Of a stretch of DNA of 64,000 bases, positions 1 to 10,119 are shown piece by piece; positions within the stretch are counted from its first letter, which is position 1, and every line of letters begins with the position of its first letter. The DNA comes from Onthophagus taurus (taxonomy: Eukaryota; Arthropoda; Insecta; Coleoptera; Scarabaeidae): positions 20,653,501-20,717,500 of the forward strand of contig NC_091971.1 of the NCBI RefSeq assembly GCF_036711975.1. Direction: 5' to 3'. The translations under genes and the position numbers were made by a program. The notes beneath the pieces were generated by a model. It was not told where the DNA came from. It saw nothing but the letters and a program-made list of their open reading frames with translations, and did no database searches.

Positions 1-253
1 ACTCAAACGAAAAACATTATCTCGAAGAAAACTTCTTTAAAAAGTATGAACACGTTAAAATTTAAAAATAAATAATCACAACAAAAATATTCACAATATA
101 ACTCAAAGAGTAAAATTAACGTACATCAAATTATATTAAAAATTTTTGTCAAAAACGAAAAGATGTCGACGGTGAGACGAGAACAAAGGAACTGGAAAAA
201 AAGACTTGAGCGGGTTTTAAACCTGCATTGAACTACCCGGACAAATAAACTTG

Positions 254-471
254 TTATATAATTGTTTTAGGATCTCTCAGAGACATAAAAATAGGTTTAT
301 TGTACAATTGAAGCTGATCATTTAATAATTCGAAGTTATTGTTATTTTTGTGTTTGTTAATTTTTAAAATTTCGAGTAGATTTAGCCTATAACCTTTTTC
401 ACATTTATGTAGAAGTTTTGTATTATTATAGTCTATTTTGTGGCTTGTTTCAATGTGATGTTTAAATACAT
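254..471 (-). pseudogene. Penelope-like element C-terminal (GIY-YIG linker) fragment
   Basis: Translation on the minus strand reads FKHHIETSHKIDYNN, then KLLHKCEKGYRLNLLEIL, and ends at a stop at 254-256. This matches the C-terminal tail seen in the larger Penelope copy at 60.2-62.3 kb (HINETNHIMDF, KLIHKCEKNFRMDLLEMM). Only the tail is present. The upstream part would lie at higher coordinates, but the mariner-like element beginning at 538 occupies that position, so the fragment is truncated there or interrupted by it. Assignment rests on resemblance to the second copy in this window and on the family's known layout of reverse transcriptase followed by a GIY-YIG nuclease. Confidence 0.6.
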
Positions 472-537
472 TGGAATTATCTTTAGTTTTGCGTTCTCCT
501 ATCTCCTATCTATCTCCTAGCTCCTATATCCTATCTA

Positions 538-1776
538 CAATATGTCCCCGGATCGAGTTACAAAGAGGAAAAAAAATTTTGTTACTGATTATTCAAACTT
601 ATCTCAGCATAAATAATGCGTCGGATATGTTCAAACCACTAAATCGCACGAACTTTATATTCTAACTATAGAAATTAACTAATTATTCCCATTTTTATGT
701 AAAAATTATACTTTTCCTAAATTAAAAATTTTTCAAGTTCAACTTACGATACGTAACCATAGAAACCAATAAAATAAAAGTTACAACTTATGTTAGTGAA
801 AAATATACGGACAAATCAAATTAAAATATGGCTAATTGAATAAAATATTTTAAATGTAAATTTATGTAATAACACACTATGTAAGTAATAAATATTATTT
901 ATTTGTAAGTGAACAAATCCTCATTCAAACACATTCCCTCCCAATTCGGCACACATTTGAAGACGAGTTCTAAATTCTTTATAAAAAGTACGAATTTCCG
1001 CTAGTGGTAGAGATTCTATCGCTTTAATTATTCTTAGTTTTAATAGTTCTGCCTCATCTTGTAATGGTTCACTGTAAACAATTTGTTACAATCGTTCCCA
1101 AAAATAAAAATCCATAATTGTAAGATCAGGACTACCTGCTGGCCATCAAATAGGACCATTTCGTTCAATCCATTTTTGACGAAATTGTAAATTTAACCAT
1201 TTGGCACAATGTGTGAATGGTAAGCTGGGCAACTGTCTTCCTGAAAGTACATTGACTGTATAAAATTTAAGGGTAATTGGATTTACATCGCTTCAATAAC
1301 GACAATGCTGGGAAGAAACAATGTCATTTGTTGAAAAGCTATCTGAAAAGCAGCGTCTTCCTCGTTTAGTCTCTTTGTCTGCCTCTTTATGGATAATACA
1401 GAACCGGATATTTTTGCTGGAATTTTTGTATAACTACACGAAAACATGATTCACTAGTACCATAGCACAGTACTAAATAAATTCTCTCTTTCACGGTTAA
1501 CATCGCATGAAAAGACTTAATCTCACCAACATAAGTTGTAACTTTTATGGTTTCTATGGTTATATATCATAAATTGAACTTGAAAAATTTTCAATTTAGA
1601 AAAAGTCCAATTTTTACATAAAAATTGGAATAATTAGTTAACTTTTATAGTTAGAGTATAAAATTCATGCGATTTAGTAGTTTGAACATCCGACGCATTA
1701 TTTATGCTGAGATAGGTTTGAAAAATCAGTAACAAAAATGTTTTTCCTCTTTGTAACTCGATCCGGGGACATACTG
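538..1776 (-). mobile_element. Mariner-like element with ~250-bp terminal inverted repeats
   Basis: The left end (TA then CAATATGTCCCCGGATCGAG) and the inverted right end (TA then CAGTATGTCCCCGGATCGAG) match. The match continues inward about 250 bp, roughly 538-795 against 1520-1776. Both ends are flanked by TA, the Tc1/mariner target duplication. Between the TIRs, minus-strand translation at about 1430-910 gives the C-terminal part of a DDE transposase: WIERNGPI, WPAGSPDLTIMDFYFWERL, then IVYSEPLQDEAELL and ELGGNVFE at the end. There are stops and the N-terminal half is missing, so this copy is dead. It inserted beside the Penelope fragment at 254-471. Confidence 0.75.
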
Positions 1777-1897
1777 TATATAAAAAAGAGTCACACGTGC
1801 TTCAACCTAAGTTTGCTCAGAAAATATGTGAACAGTGCTACTCGGTTTTACTGCACAAAATTTTTAACAGACTCTTACCTGAAATGTACAAAATATA

Positions 1898-2544
1898 CAG
1901 GGTGTCCCGTTAAGCGTACGAAGCGGCTGTATCTCTAGAACGGTAAGGCTTAGAGGTTTGGGAAAAAAATCCTTATAAGCAAAGTGACCAAGAGAAATAG
2001 CTGGAAATTATTTTGAAGTTCGTAATTCGACCGCTAGGGGGCGTAACTGCCATTGAGAAACATAAAGTTCCCGCTATCTCAGAAACTTAGACGATGAGCT
2101 ATAACTTTGACAACATCATTTAATAGCTTGGATAATACCGCATCGCTTTTGTTTTGCGATATTGCTCATATCTGTCATAATAAGGGAGGGGGAGGCCAAT
2201 GCGTTTTCGTATGTTTACACTTTAATATCTCCTAGACCATTCAACCGATTTGAATATTTTCGGTGTTGTTTGAAAGAGCATTTCATGCTCTTTTTAAAGA
2301 TATTTTCAGTAAGACCGTTTGATTTAAAACAAATGAGCAAGAGGACGTTATCTGCAGCGATTACATATTTTTGTGATTTTTGAAGCAAAGTTAAATGGAA
2401 CGATACTATTTACTTCACAGACCCTTAGTCACCTTAAAATTTGCAAAATTTTAGTGAAAACCGCATCTCGATATCGCCACCCGTTCTCGAGTTATAGAAG
2501 AAAATGTTAAAAACTCGAGTACCATCAATCGGATCCAGTTACCT
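1898..2544 (+). repeat. Left long terminal inverted repeat
   Basis: About 640 bp that pairs, inverted, with 3469-4104. It begins CAGGGTGTCCCG and includes the shared segments GCGATGCGGTATTATCCAAG-like and GAGCATTTCATGCTC; the latter is itself a small palindrome. TIRs this long are unusual for mariners. Confidence 0.8.
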
Positions 2545-3468
2545 CATCGAGAAAAACAAATCACATGACCATGGTAACTGTAAACATGTCATTTACTAAC
2601 ACAGAAGCGTATGATAGAGCGTATGATGATTTATTTTCAATGTTTAGAATACGATGCAACTGCATGGCAAAAATGTGCAATGCAATTACGACAAAGAAAG
2701 ACATTTTTCTCTAGAAGTGTTTTTAAGATTGACTTAGCGATTACGGAAAACTGGCAACGTGTAGCCCATTCAGACATCTCTATGAATTCGTAAATCACAT
2801 TGGTGCGCAATGTGATCCCACATAATCTGGGAACTCCGAAAACAATTGTCCACAAGAGTTCTCAAGAGAATAGTATCTCCACCACGTTGTTTTACATCAG
2901 GCCTTAACAGATACCGATTATGATAACAGACTGAACTATTACCATTGACTTTTAAATATGATTTGGGCAAATCCAAACCTTTTATAACAAATGCTATGGA
3001 TGCATGAAGCATCTGTCCACAAGCTGATGTAAACTTGCATAATATGCATTCTTGGTTTGAGCAAAACCCACATTGCTTTCACCCCTTTATCTATTCGGTA
3101 GACTAAACGACCTGACTTTTCAAGAAAAACCAATAACCAGGAAAAATATGACAAAACACTAAATACCAGTAGAAACGTGTCCAGGGCCGTGACTTAAGCA
3201 GCGCTTTCTTTTCGTCGAAACTAGATTAAATAAATGCATCGAGGTTTATGGAAGGCATTTCGCACATTAGTGAGTTATTTTTGCCAAAAATTTAAGTTAT
3301 TCTAAGTGTTTTCGTTTATTTTGTTTTATTATCATTGTTGATGTTTCATTGATCCGTTGGCTTTTCAACACGCCTCAAAAGTAGTTTTGAAGCAGTTCTA
3401 AGCTTGGATAAAGTGTGAAGGAAGGTTCTAGATAATAAAATTTTTGTTCTCTCTCATTTGTTTCCTAA

Positions 3469-4104
3469 GGTATCTTGATCCGATTAAGATATACGAATTT
3501 TTAACATTTTCTTTTATAATTCGAGAATGGATCCAGATATCGAGATGAGGTTTTCACTAATATTTAGCAAATTTTATGGTGATTAACGGTCTGTGAAGTA
3601 AATAGTACCGTTCCATTTAACTTTTTTTCAAAAATCACAAAAATATGTAACCGTTGCAGATAACGCCCTCTAGCTTATTTGTTTTAAACCAAGCGGTCTT
3701 ACTGAAAATATCTTTTAAAAGAGCATGAAATGCTCTGTCAAACAAGACCAAAAATATTCAAATCGGTCCAGGAGATATTAAAATGTAAACATTTGAAAAC
3801 GCATTGGCCTTCCCCTCCCTTATTATGATGGATATGAGAAATATCGCAAAACAAAAGCGATGCGGTATTATCCAAGCTACTAAATGATGTTGTCAACGTT
3901 ATAGCTCATCGTCTAACTTTCTGAGATAGCGGGAATTTTATGTTTCTCTATGGCAGTTACGCCTCCTAGCGGTCGAATTACGAACTTCAAAATAATTTCC
4001 AGCTATTTCTCTTGCCCATTTTGCTTATAAGGATTTTTTTCCCAAACCTCTAGGCCTTACCGTTGTTGAGATACAGCCGCTCCGTACGCTTAACGGGATA
4101 CCTG
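3469..4104 (-). repeat. Right long terminal inverted repeat
   Basis: Inverted partner of 1898-2544, ending CGGGATACCTG followed by TA. Similarity stays high to about 3469 and then stops at the decayed transposase region. Confidence 0.8.
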
Positions 4105-4499
4105 TATGTATTGCATTTACACTCAATTAAATTTCTGAAGGGAAGGATCAAATCATTCTTGCTGCGATGTGATAGATCACTTATTGATGAGTTATTTTAA
4201 TACCCTTTGCTTTGTACCGATCTTTGTTGATTTGTTAATTATGTTATTGGCGCATTCTTTTTGTACTTGTTATTACTTGAATATAATATTACCTCAAAGA
4301 GCCAAATTTTTGAATTAATTTGTTAGTTGTGTCCGCCTCTAGCACAACCACATGGTTTTTAGGACGGAGATTGATACTGTTTTTAATTTCTACGGAAGGA
4401 TATGTGTGAAAAAAAAATTTCATTTCTTATTTGCTATTTACTTGGTAATGTTAAAACCTCAATCGTTACCCTGGTTCACGCAAATGCTAAGCAAGTGGA

Positions 4500-5030
4500 A
4501 GTACTAAGTCAAGTCCCGGGTTCGGCGGTAGGGTTAGTTCAGTTAGACGCAGTACAATTGAAGCCGCAAAAGGGATGCTCGGAAGTTTGCGGTCTCCGGG
4601 CGGAATCAATTGCTAACGTTGGGTGTAGGGTGAAGGGTTCGCGAGCGCGGTTTCTCACGCAAGCACATAAAGCACGCGTCTTGCGTCCCGGGCGTCTCAC
4701 GCGGGACGTATTAGAGGTTAGAACGGTTCGGTTCGAATCGGAACGGGGCCTCTGTGCAGTAAGAAAGCTCGAATTTACGACCGGTTCCCGACCGGCTGCC
4801 TGCTCGACCGCAGCCGGCCGTCTCGGCGCCGGGCGTCGGCCCTTAAACCACCTCTGAGTCGCCAAGACAGGGGCGGCTTTGTTTATTACCGGCGCTCGAA
4901 GCGCGTACCCGGCGCCGCCGGTTAGGTACGCGACGCGCCTGACGCCGCCGCCGCCCTCCCGACGCCCACTTCGCTCGCCCCGACGCTGCAAATAGATTAT
5001 CCCCTCTGACACCTCGCCCTGTATAATTTA
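4500..5030. other. GC- and CpG-rich island, no convincing gene
   Basis: About 500 bp, much richer in GC and CpG than the surrounding AT-rich DNA, with runs such as GGCGCCGGGCGTCGGCCC and GACGCCGCCGCCGCC. Two overlapping antisense open frames of about 150 codons exist here, but both are Arg/Pro/Ala-rich, with no recognisable domain or splice context. That is what GC-rich non-coding DNA produces. It could be a promoter, CpG island or conserved regulatory block, or a foreign GC-rich insertion. Confidence 0.5.
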
Positions 5031-5239
5031 CTCTTCTCCCGCCGGCTGTGTATCTAACCCCCCCAATTTTCTCGGTTCGCGCTAATAAATTTCGAATCGC
5101 GTTTGATTGCTACAAAACGGATACCAACCGATTACTGATGCTACTGAAATCCGTAGGTATTTGATCTTCATCAAATCAACTACGGGCGTCGATGTTACAG
5201 ATAAATATGACGATGTTTAGTCACAAAGTTTTGTATCCT

Positions 5240-5575
5240 CCAATAATCTTACTCCTATAAATGAACTTCCTAAGGAAAATTCGTTACAAGTTATTCATCA
5301 GATAGTCATATTTTGGATTGGTATAAAAGACCCATTAACCCTGAATGTTACTCCTGAGGACCCCATTTTTCAGAACAACAATTTTAATGAATTCTTAGAG
5401 TCTTTAAAAGTAACGGTTCCCTCCAAAATATCTTCTTTGGTGAAGTGAGAGGTGGAACTATCTCGCCATCTGTAACGACTGTTCCCAACAACCCTTCATT
5501 ACTTGAAGATACTCAACTGAAAGTTAAAGTTGACTTACTTTTCAGTGGTTTACTAATCAAAAAGAACATAAAAAG
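5240..5575 (+). pseudogene. Unrecognised coding-like fragment
   Basis: The plus strand carries a weakly coding-looking stretch (DPLTLNVTPEDPIFQNNN, then ESLKVTVPSKISSLVK). After an apparent frameshift it continues as GGTISPSVTTVPNNPSLL. I do not recognise the family. It lies immediately upstream of the Harbinger element and may be a remnant of another mobile element or an old host exon. Confidence 0.2.
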
Positions 5576-6279
5576 CTGACACATAAAGGAATAAGGCCGG
5601 TATTACACTATCATAGTTGTATGTCATAGATCTATTATCAAATATGTAATATAAGTTTACCTAATTCCATTATGAAAATTAAATTTTACATGTCTTTCTA
5701 ACGTTATGTAACGTCACTTTTTTATAACTAGTGATGTAATGATTTCATTACATCATTACGTTCATTACGGTATTTGGGGTATGTAATGATTTCATTACAT
5801 CACTAGTGATGTCATGAATTCCATTACCTGACTACAAATTGATAAATTGATATCTGTCACTAATAGAATAAGTCAAGTTTTGAACAAAAATTGCTTTTTC
5901 AATGGAATTAGATAAAATTTTGTACTTAACACGTTATGAAACGGCTAATTTTGTTTAACTCACGTAATTTGCAAAACTCTCTCGCTTCGCTCGCTCGTTT
6001 TGTGCAAACATTACGTTCGTCACACAAAATTAGTCTTTTCATAACAGGTTACGTAAATAACTATTGATAATAAGTTTGATGAGAAGATATTATGTAAAAT
6101 ATTATGTCGATTTACACTGCGTAATATATTTGATCATATTATTATACAAAATGGATTAACAATTGTATTTTGCCTGTGGTGTCTTTTTGTGCGCAATAAT
6201 TACAATATGTTTATTGTTGAAAAAACAACGTAAAAAGAAAAAATGAGTGTATTAAGCCTTCAAATGATAATTAGGAAAT

Positions 6280-8010
6280 TCAAAATCATTTATTGAGAGA
6301 ATCGAAAAATGAAGACCCAAAATATTTCGAAAACTATTTAAGAATGGATGAGAAGAGCTTTTGTTTCATGGCATCTAGAGTATATAATCTGATTTCAAGG
6401 AAAAATACTCATCTGAGAAACAGCATAAGCGTTGAAGACTGCATTATTATAACCCAGATTTTTAACAACTGGTGAATCTTATTCCAGTTTGCAGTATAGT
6501 ACTCGCATACCTCAATACACTCTTTCGCTTATTATTCCAGAAACATGTGAGGCAATCTATGAATTTTTCAAAGTAAGAAATATTTATCTTAATTTAAAAA
6601 ACATTTGATATTTAATAAGAAAATTACTCGCTTACTAAGCTTTGCATGACTAAATTATTAATAACTGAAAAGTGGAATAATTGACAAGAAATAAATAATG
6701 CATAGAAAAATATATTATTGAATTTAAACGAAAAAAAAATGTACACATTGTTTTAAAAAGATCATAGTTCAATCATGGTGAAAACACATTATTATGGTTG
6801 ACTTTTGAAACCTTCGACATTAGTTGTTTGTATGGCTTGGCTAATTATGTCCATCGCTATTGGTGATGACAACATCGAATTAGAATTCTGACTTGATGCT
6901 ACTGACCATGCACATGAGTTTGACCTAGTTGTTTCATTAGAAATTGTTATGGGTGTAAGCTCGCCGATTGTGTCCCACATTTCCATTAACACATGTTGAA
7001 TTTTTCGTTTTGCCATCCTGACCATATAATTATTGCTGTTTTGTCGAATTGCTCATAGTTCTGATAACTATGAACTTGCTAAAAATCTCAAATTCATCTT
7101 CCTTTTCTAAGAATTGCCGCTTTTCAATTGCTTGCAATAGAGGTTTATCTACATTATCAGTACCGGTTTTTATTTTTTTCTTCGTGTTTGTTGACTGCGA
7201 TGTACTACGGTGTTTGGGTTCATCAAGATCATGTTGTAATGTATTGCCTTGAGGAATCTAAAATATAAACAGAATAATACATTGGCCTTGTACCATGACA
7301 TAACTGAACAAATTAGGTTGCATTTTTTTACAGGTCCCGACCACTTCAGAAGAATGGGAAAATTTTGCAAAGGAGTTTGAAATTCATTGGAATGCCTACA
7401 ACATCATAGGCGCAATGGATGGTAAACACATCCGCATTAAATGTCTCGAATCCATTGGTTCCCATTATTTCAATTACTATCATTTCAACAGTATCATAAT
7501 ATTTGCTTTGGAAGATGCAAATAATGGCAGAGTAGGCGATGCAAGAGTTTATGGAAAGAGTACATTGAAACAATATCTCAATGACACATCTTTTTTAAAT
7601 ATTCCAAAACACAAGAAACTGCCTAATACAAATATTGTGCTACCCTATGTTATACTTGCCGATGACGGATTTCCTCTAAGTTATAACGTCATGAAGCCTT
7701 ACCCGTTAAAGAATATTACTAAAGAAGAATGAGTTTTTAATTACAGACAGACTCGTGCAAGAAGGATGATAGAAAGTAGCTTTGGAATTCTCTCAACACG
7801 ATTCCGGGTGTTATTAACTACAATTAATTTGTCACCAAATAAAGTAAAGACCATTGTGCTAGCTGCTTGCACTTCACACAATCTGTTACTTACACAAAGA
7901 AAGTATCTATACACTACAACTGAACTACATACTGTTGAGGCAGATGGATGTCGATTTATGCAGCCAGTAAGTGTAGAAGAGTATCAGCAAATGGCACCTA
8001 TACAACAACA
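6280..8010 (+). pseudogene. Harbinger transposase (DDE_4 nuclease) pseudogene
   Basis: The N-terminal part is at about 6288-6575 (NEDPKYFENYLRMDEKSF, then, after a frameshift near 6462, LTTGESYSSLQYSTRIPQ and IPETCEAIYEFFK). A probable intron of about 750 bp follows. The catalytic part resumes near 7336 with SEEWENFAKEFE, then NIIGAMDGKHIRIKC and SHYFNYYHFNSI, the hallmark first-Asp region of HARBI1-like nucleases. DARVYGKSTL and the LPYVILADDGFPL block with the second Asp follow. An in-frame TGA near 7730 replaces a probable Arg codon before VFNYRQTRARRMIESSFGIL. The frameshift and nonsense codon make it non-functional. Confidence 0.8.
6790..7262 (-). pseudogene. Harbinger accessory protein, BESS-like C-terminal part
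   Basis: Minus-strand translation contains DKPLLQAIEKRQFLEKEDEF, then EIFSKFIVI, then MVRMAKRKIQHVLMEMWDTI. This resembles the 'DEFELFGKYIA...QRVLFE' segment at the C-terminus of MADF/BESS DNA-binding proteins encoded by Harbinger elements. A frame break separates the two halves near 7025. It lies antisense within the intron region of the nuclease gene. No MADF domain is visible in this copy, but a separate MADF-like fragment lies near 59.4 kb. Confidence 0.5.
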
Positions 8011-8529
8011 AATATCATTACATGCCTTCATTACAGCATTATGCCTATTTACAATTTGTACATTTTCTTCTTCATCGGATTGTACTTTTTGTGATATTTC
8101 TAAATTACATTGGGAATCATCAGGAATAATAGAAAGTGCAGCATACGAAATCAATCATTTCATTCAATTTCATACTTTTTTGAATCTGTAATAGACAAGA
8201 ACAGTTAATACCTATTTAAATTTGTATTTAAGACCTTTTTTTCAATAAATTTTCGTTTACTACAAGCAATAAAATAGAAATAAATTTATTCAAAATAAAT
8301 ATTATTCTTACCTTTGCTTTTTCAGCCAGATACTGACGTCTTAATCCGTTAGTTTTTTTCTCTTACATCTGTTGCTGTACAACCTTCAACAATTTCACTT
8401 ACAGCTAACTTACAAGCAAACGCTTATAGCCACAATATTTGGTGTATTACGCTGTAATATAATTCATCAAAGATATATGATGATAGATCTATGACATACA
8501 ACTATGATAGTGTGATACCGACCTAAGTC

Positions 8530-9285
8530 ACAGACAACACGCATGACCTTCAAGTAGTTGTTACACATGTATTATTTTTATTTGATCAAATTTTTGCCGA
8601 ATATAGGAGCTTGTTTATAAGAAACTAATCATCATGCCTATTAGACCAAAGCTTCAAGTTTAATAATATTATATAAGTATAATCACATTTAAAACAATCA
8701 TATTTCGCTTAAGTATATTAGTTATACACGTTCCCGTTTATCTTCATGTTTTATTACCAATAAATTCTAGGACTGTATAAACTTTACATATCAATATTTC
8801 TGTTGGATATATGTTTCAATTTTGGCGAATTGTACCGCAAGCGAGTGTTTTACTCACGATAAAACACGTACGATATCACAGATCGTGGAAAGTGGAATAC
8901 TTATGTATCAGTTATCGATAAGCTATCTATTCCTTCTTGCGAAATAAACAAGTTGCATAGTTTTTACGCCAGTTCTTGCTCAATTAATATTGTTTTTAAT
9001 TTCTATGTCGTGAATGGAATATAAATTTAGAAGGACTAACATTTAAACAAGTTTAATCTGCTACTTTTTAAAAACTGTCGGTATAAAATCTATACGTCTG
9101 TCTATCAGTCGCTATCCTTGCTTAAAATGTTACAAACTACTGTTAAACTTGCTCGTCGCAATCAATAACAATAAATAATGACTTTGAGTCAAATCGAAAA
9201 TATTAAGTCCGATAATTTTAGACCAAACGAAAATTATTGATTTAATGTTGATGCTGACATTATGAACGGTAAGAGTGTTTTCAAA
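8530..9285. other. AT-rich intergenic DNA
   Basis: I see no open frame with family resemblance, no inverted or tandem repeats of note, and no structural RNA. Confidence 0.5.
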
Positions 9286-9289
9286 TTTG

Positions 9290-9815
9290 AATGGTTAGAT
9301 TACATGTGGCGATTTCAACACTAAGATGTGAATCAAATCTAACCTCAATAATGAACGAACGCGGCCACACACTTCTAAGGAACATAGAAGATTATATTAA
9401 TGACTTGAATGATAAGATAATAGCTACCTTGATAGAGGCCCAAATAAATTCTGTCCCAAATCTCGAAAAGATGGGAATTCATCATTGTCAACCAAAGATC
9501 GGAAACACTGACAGATATCATAATAGATGAAATAACTTAGCACTAATGAAAACTAAGAACAACAAATCCCCAGGTGAAGAAAGTGTAATTCCGTGTGATG
9601 GATGGAAGATGAACAAAGACTGCTCAAGTGGAGACCGAGAATGGATAAAAGAAGTAGAGGAAAACCATACACACGCTGGACTGACGATATCAAAAAATAA
9701 CGATAAATTGGATACAGAGCGCGAAGGATAGAGAAATTTTGACAAAAATAAGATAGACCTATGTTCAGCAGGAGGCCTATGTTCAACTATTACGAGCTGG
9801 AGGATGATGATGACA
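9290..9815 (+). pseudogene. RTE-like non-LTR retrotransposon remnant, internally deleted
   Basis: The first part contains the start of a reverse transcriptase region (YINDLNDKIIATLIEAQ; ALMKTKNNKSPGEE, matching the usual 'MKNNKSPGEDG' motif). It then jumps directly to the 3' end of the same kind of element: GRPYTRWTDDIK-like in one frame, then NWIQSAKDREIL and AYVQQ-like text. It ends in a GATGATGATGA tail near 9800-9813. The whole polymerase core is missing, so about 2 kb has been deleted. Confidence 0.6.
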
Positions 9816-9989
9816 AAACGTATGGCATATCATGGAAAGACCACTTGTTTATTGACGTTCGGTACGATGACAAAAACTATAAGATCAAAGAAGAATTCTT
9901 AGTATTTCAAACATTACATAAGCTGAATGCCTAAACAATAAGCGTTGCGATCCTAACCGCACTATCTGGTTTTCGGTTAGATATGGACA

Positions 9990-10110
9990 AATTCGTGGGT
10001 CTTGGGTTCGAAGGACAGAGTCAAGTTAATGGAGAAGTCTACTTCAACACTACAACGTTATCCGAATAAATTCGTGTGTCTTGGGTTCCAAGGATGTGCA
10101 ACAATATCTG
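9990..10110 (+). repeat. Short local repeats, second copy near 12.05 kb
   Basis: AATTCGTGGGTCTTGGGTTC (about 9989) recurs as AATTCGTGTGTCTTGGGTTC (about 10069). A stretch from about 10013 (AGAGTCAAGTTAATGGAGAA and roughly 35 bases after it) recurs at about 12048, giving a ~52-bp direct repeat 2 kb away. I cannot assign the source element. Confidence 0.5.
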
Positions 10111-10119
10111 AAGAAGAAT

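Larger units (their letters stand above)
1898..4104 (+). mobile_element. Mariner-like element with ~640-bp terminal inverted repeats
   Basis: The ends read TA CAGGGTGTCCCGTTAAGCG (left) and, inverted, TA CAGGTATCCCGTTAAGCG (right). The inverted match runs inward for about 640 bp (1898-2544 against 3469-4104) with scattered substitutions and small indels. The 920-bp centre holds a badly decayed transposase on the plus strand. A helix-turn-helix start (AKCAMQLRQRK) lies near 2660-2700. A catalytic-domain stretch near 3020-3090 reads VNLHNMHSWFEQNPHCFHPF, typical of the insect mariner-like family with an N-terminal HTH and DDE domain. Both are broken by frameshifts and stops. TA duplications flank both ends. 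Confidence 0.8.
5595..8523 (+). mobile_element. PIF/Harbinger DNA transposon, inactivated
   Basis: TIRs of about 45 bp are present: the left begins GGCCGGTATTACACTATCAT and the right, inverted, begins AGGTCGGTATCACACTATCAT-like. The element is flanked by TAA at 5592-5594 and 8524-8526, a TWA target duplication diagnostic of PIF/Harbinger. It carries a nuclease pseudogene on the plus strand and a BESS/MADF-type accessory fragment on the minus strand between the two nuclease exons. This two-gene layout is characteristic of the superfamily. A subterminal palindromic stretch at 5730-5815 repeats GTAATGATTTCATTACATCA twice. Confidence 0.88.

Noticed and set aside
4402-5012. Two overlapping ~150-codon open frames on opposite strands
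   Set aside because: They lie antisense to each other in a GC-rich block, are Arg/Pro/Ala-rich, and show no domain, signal peptide or splice sites.
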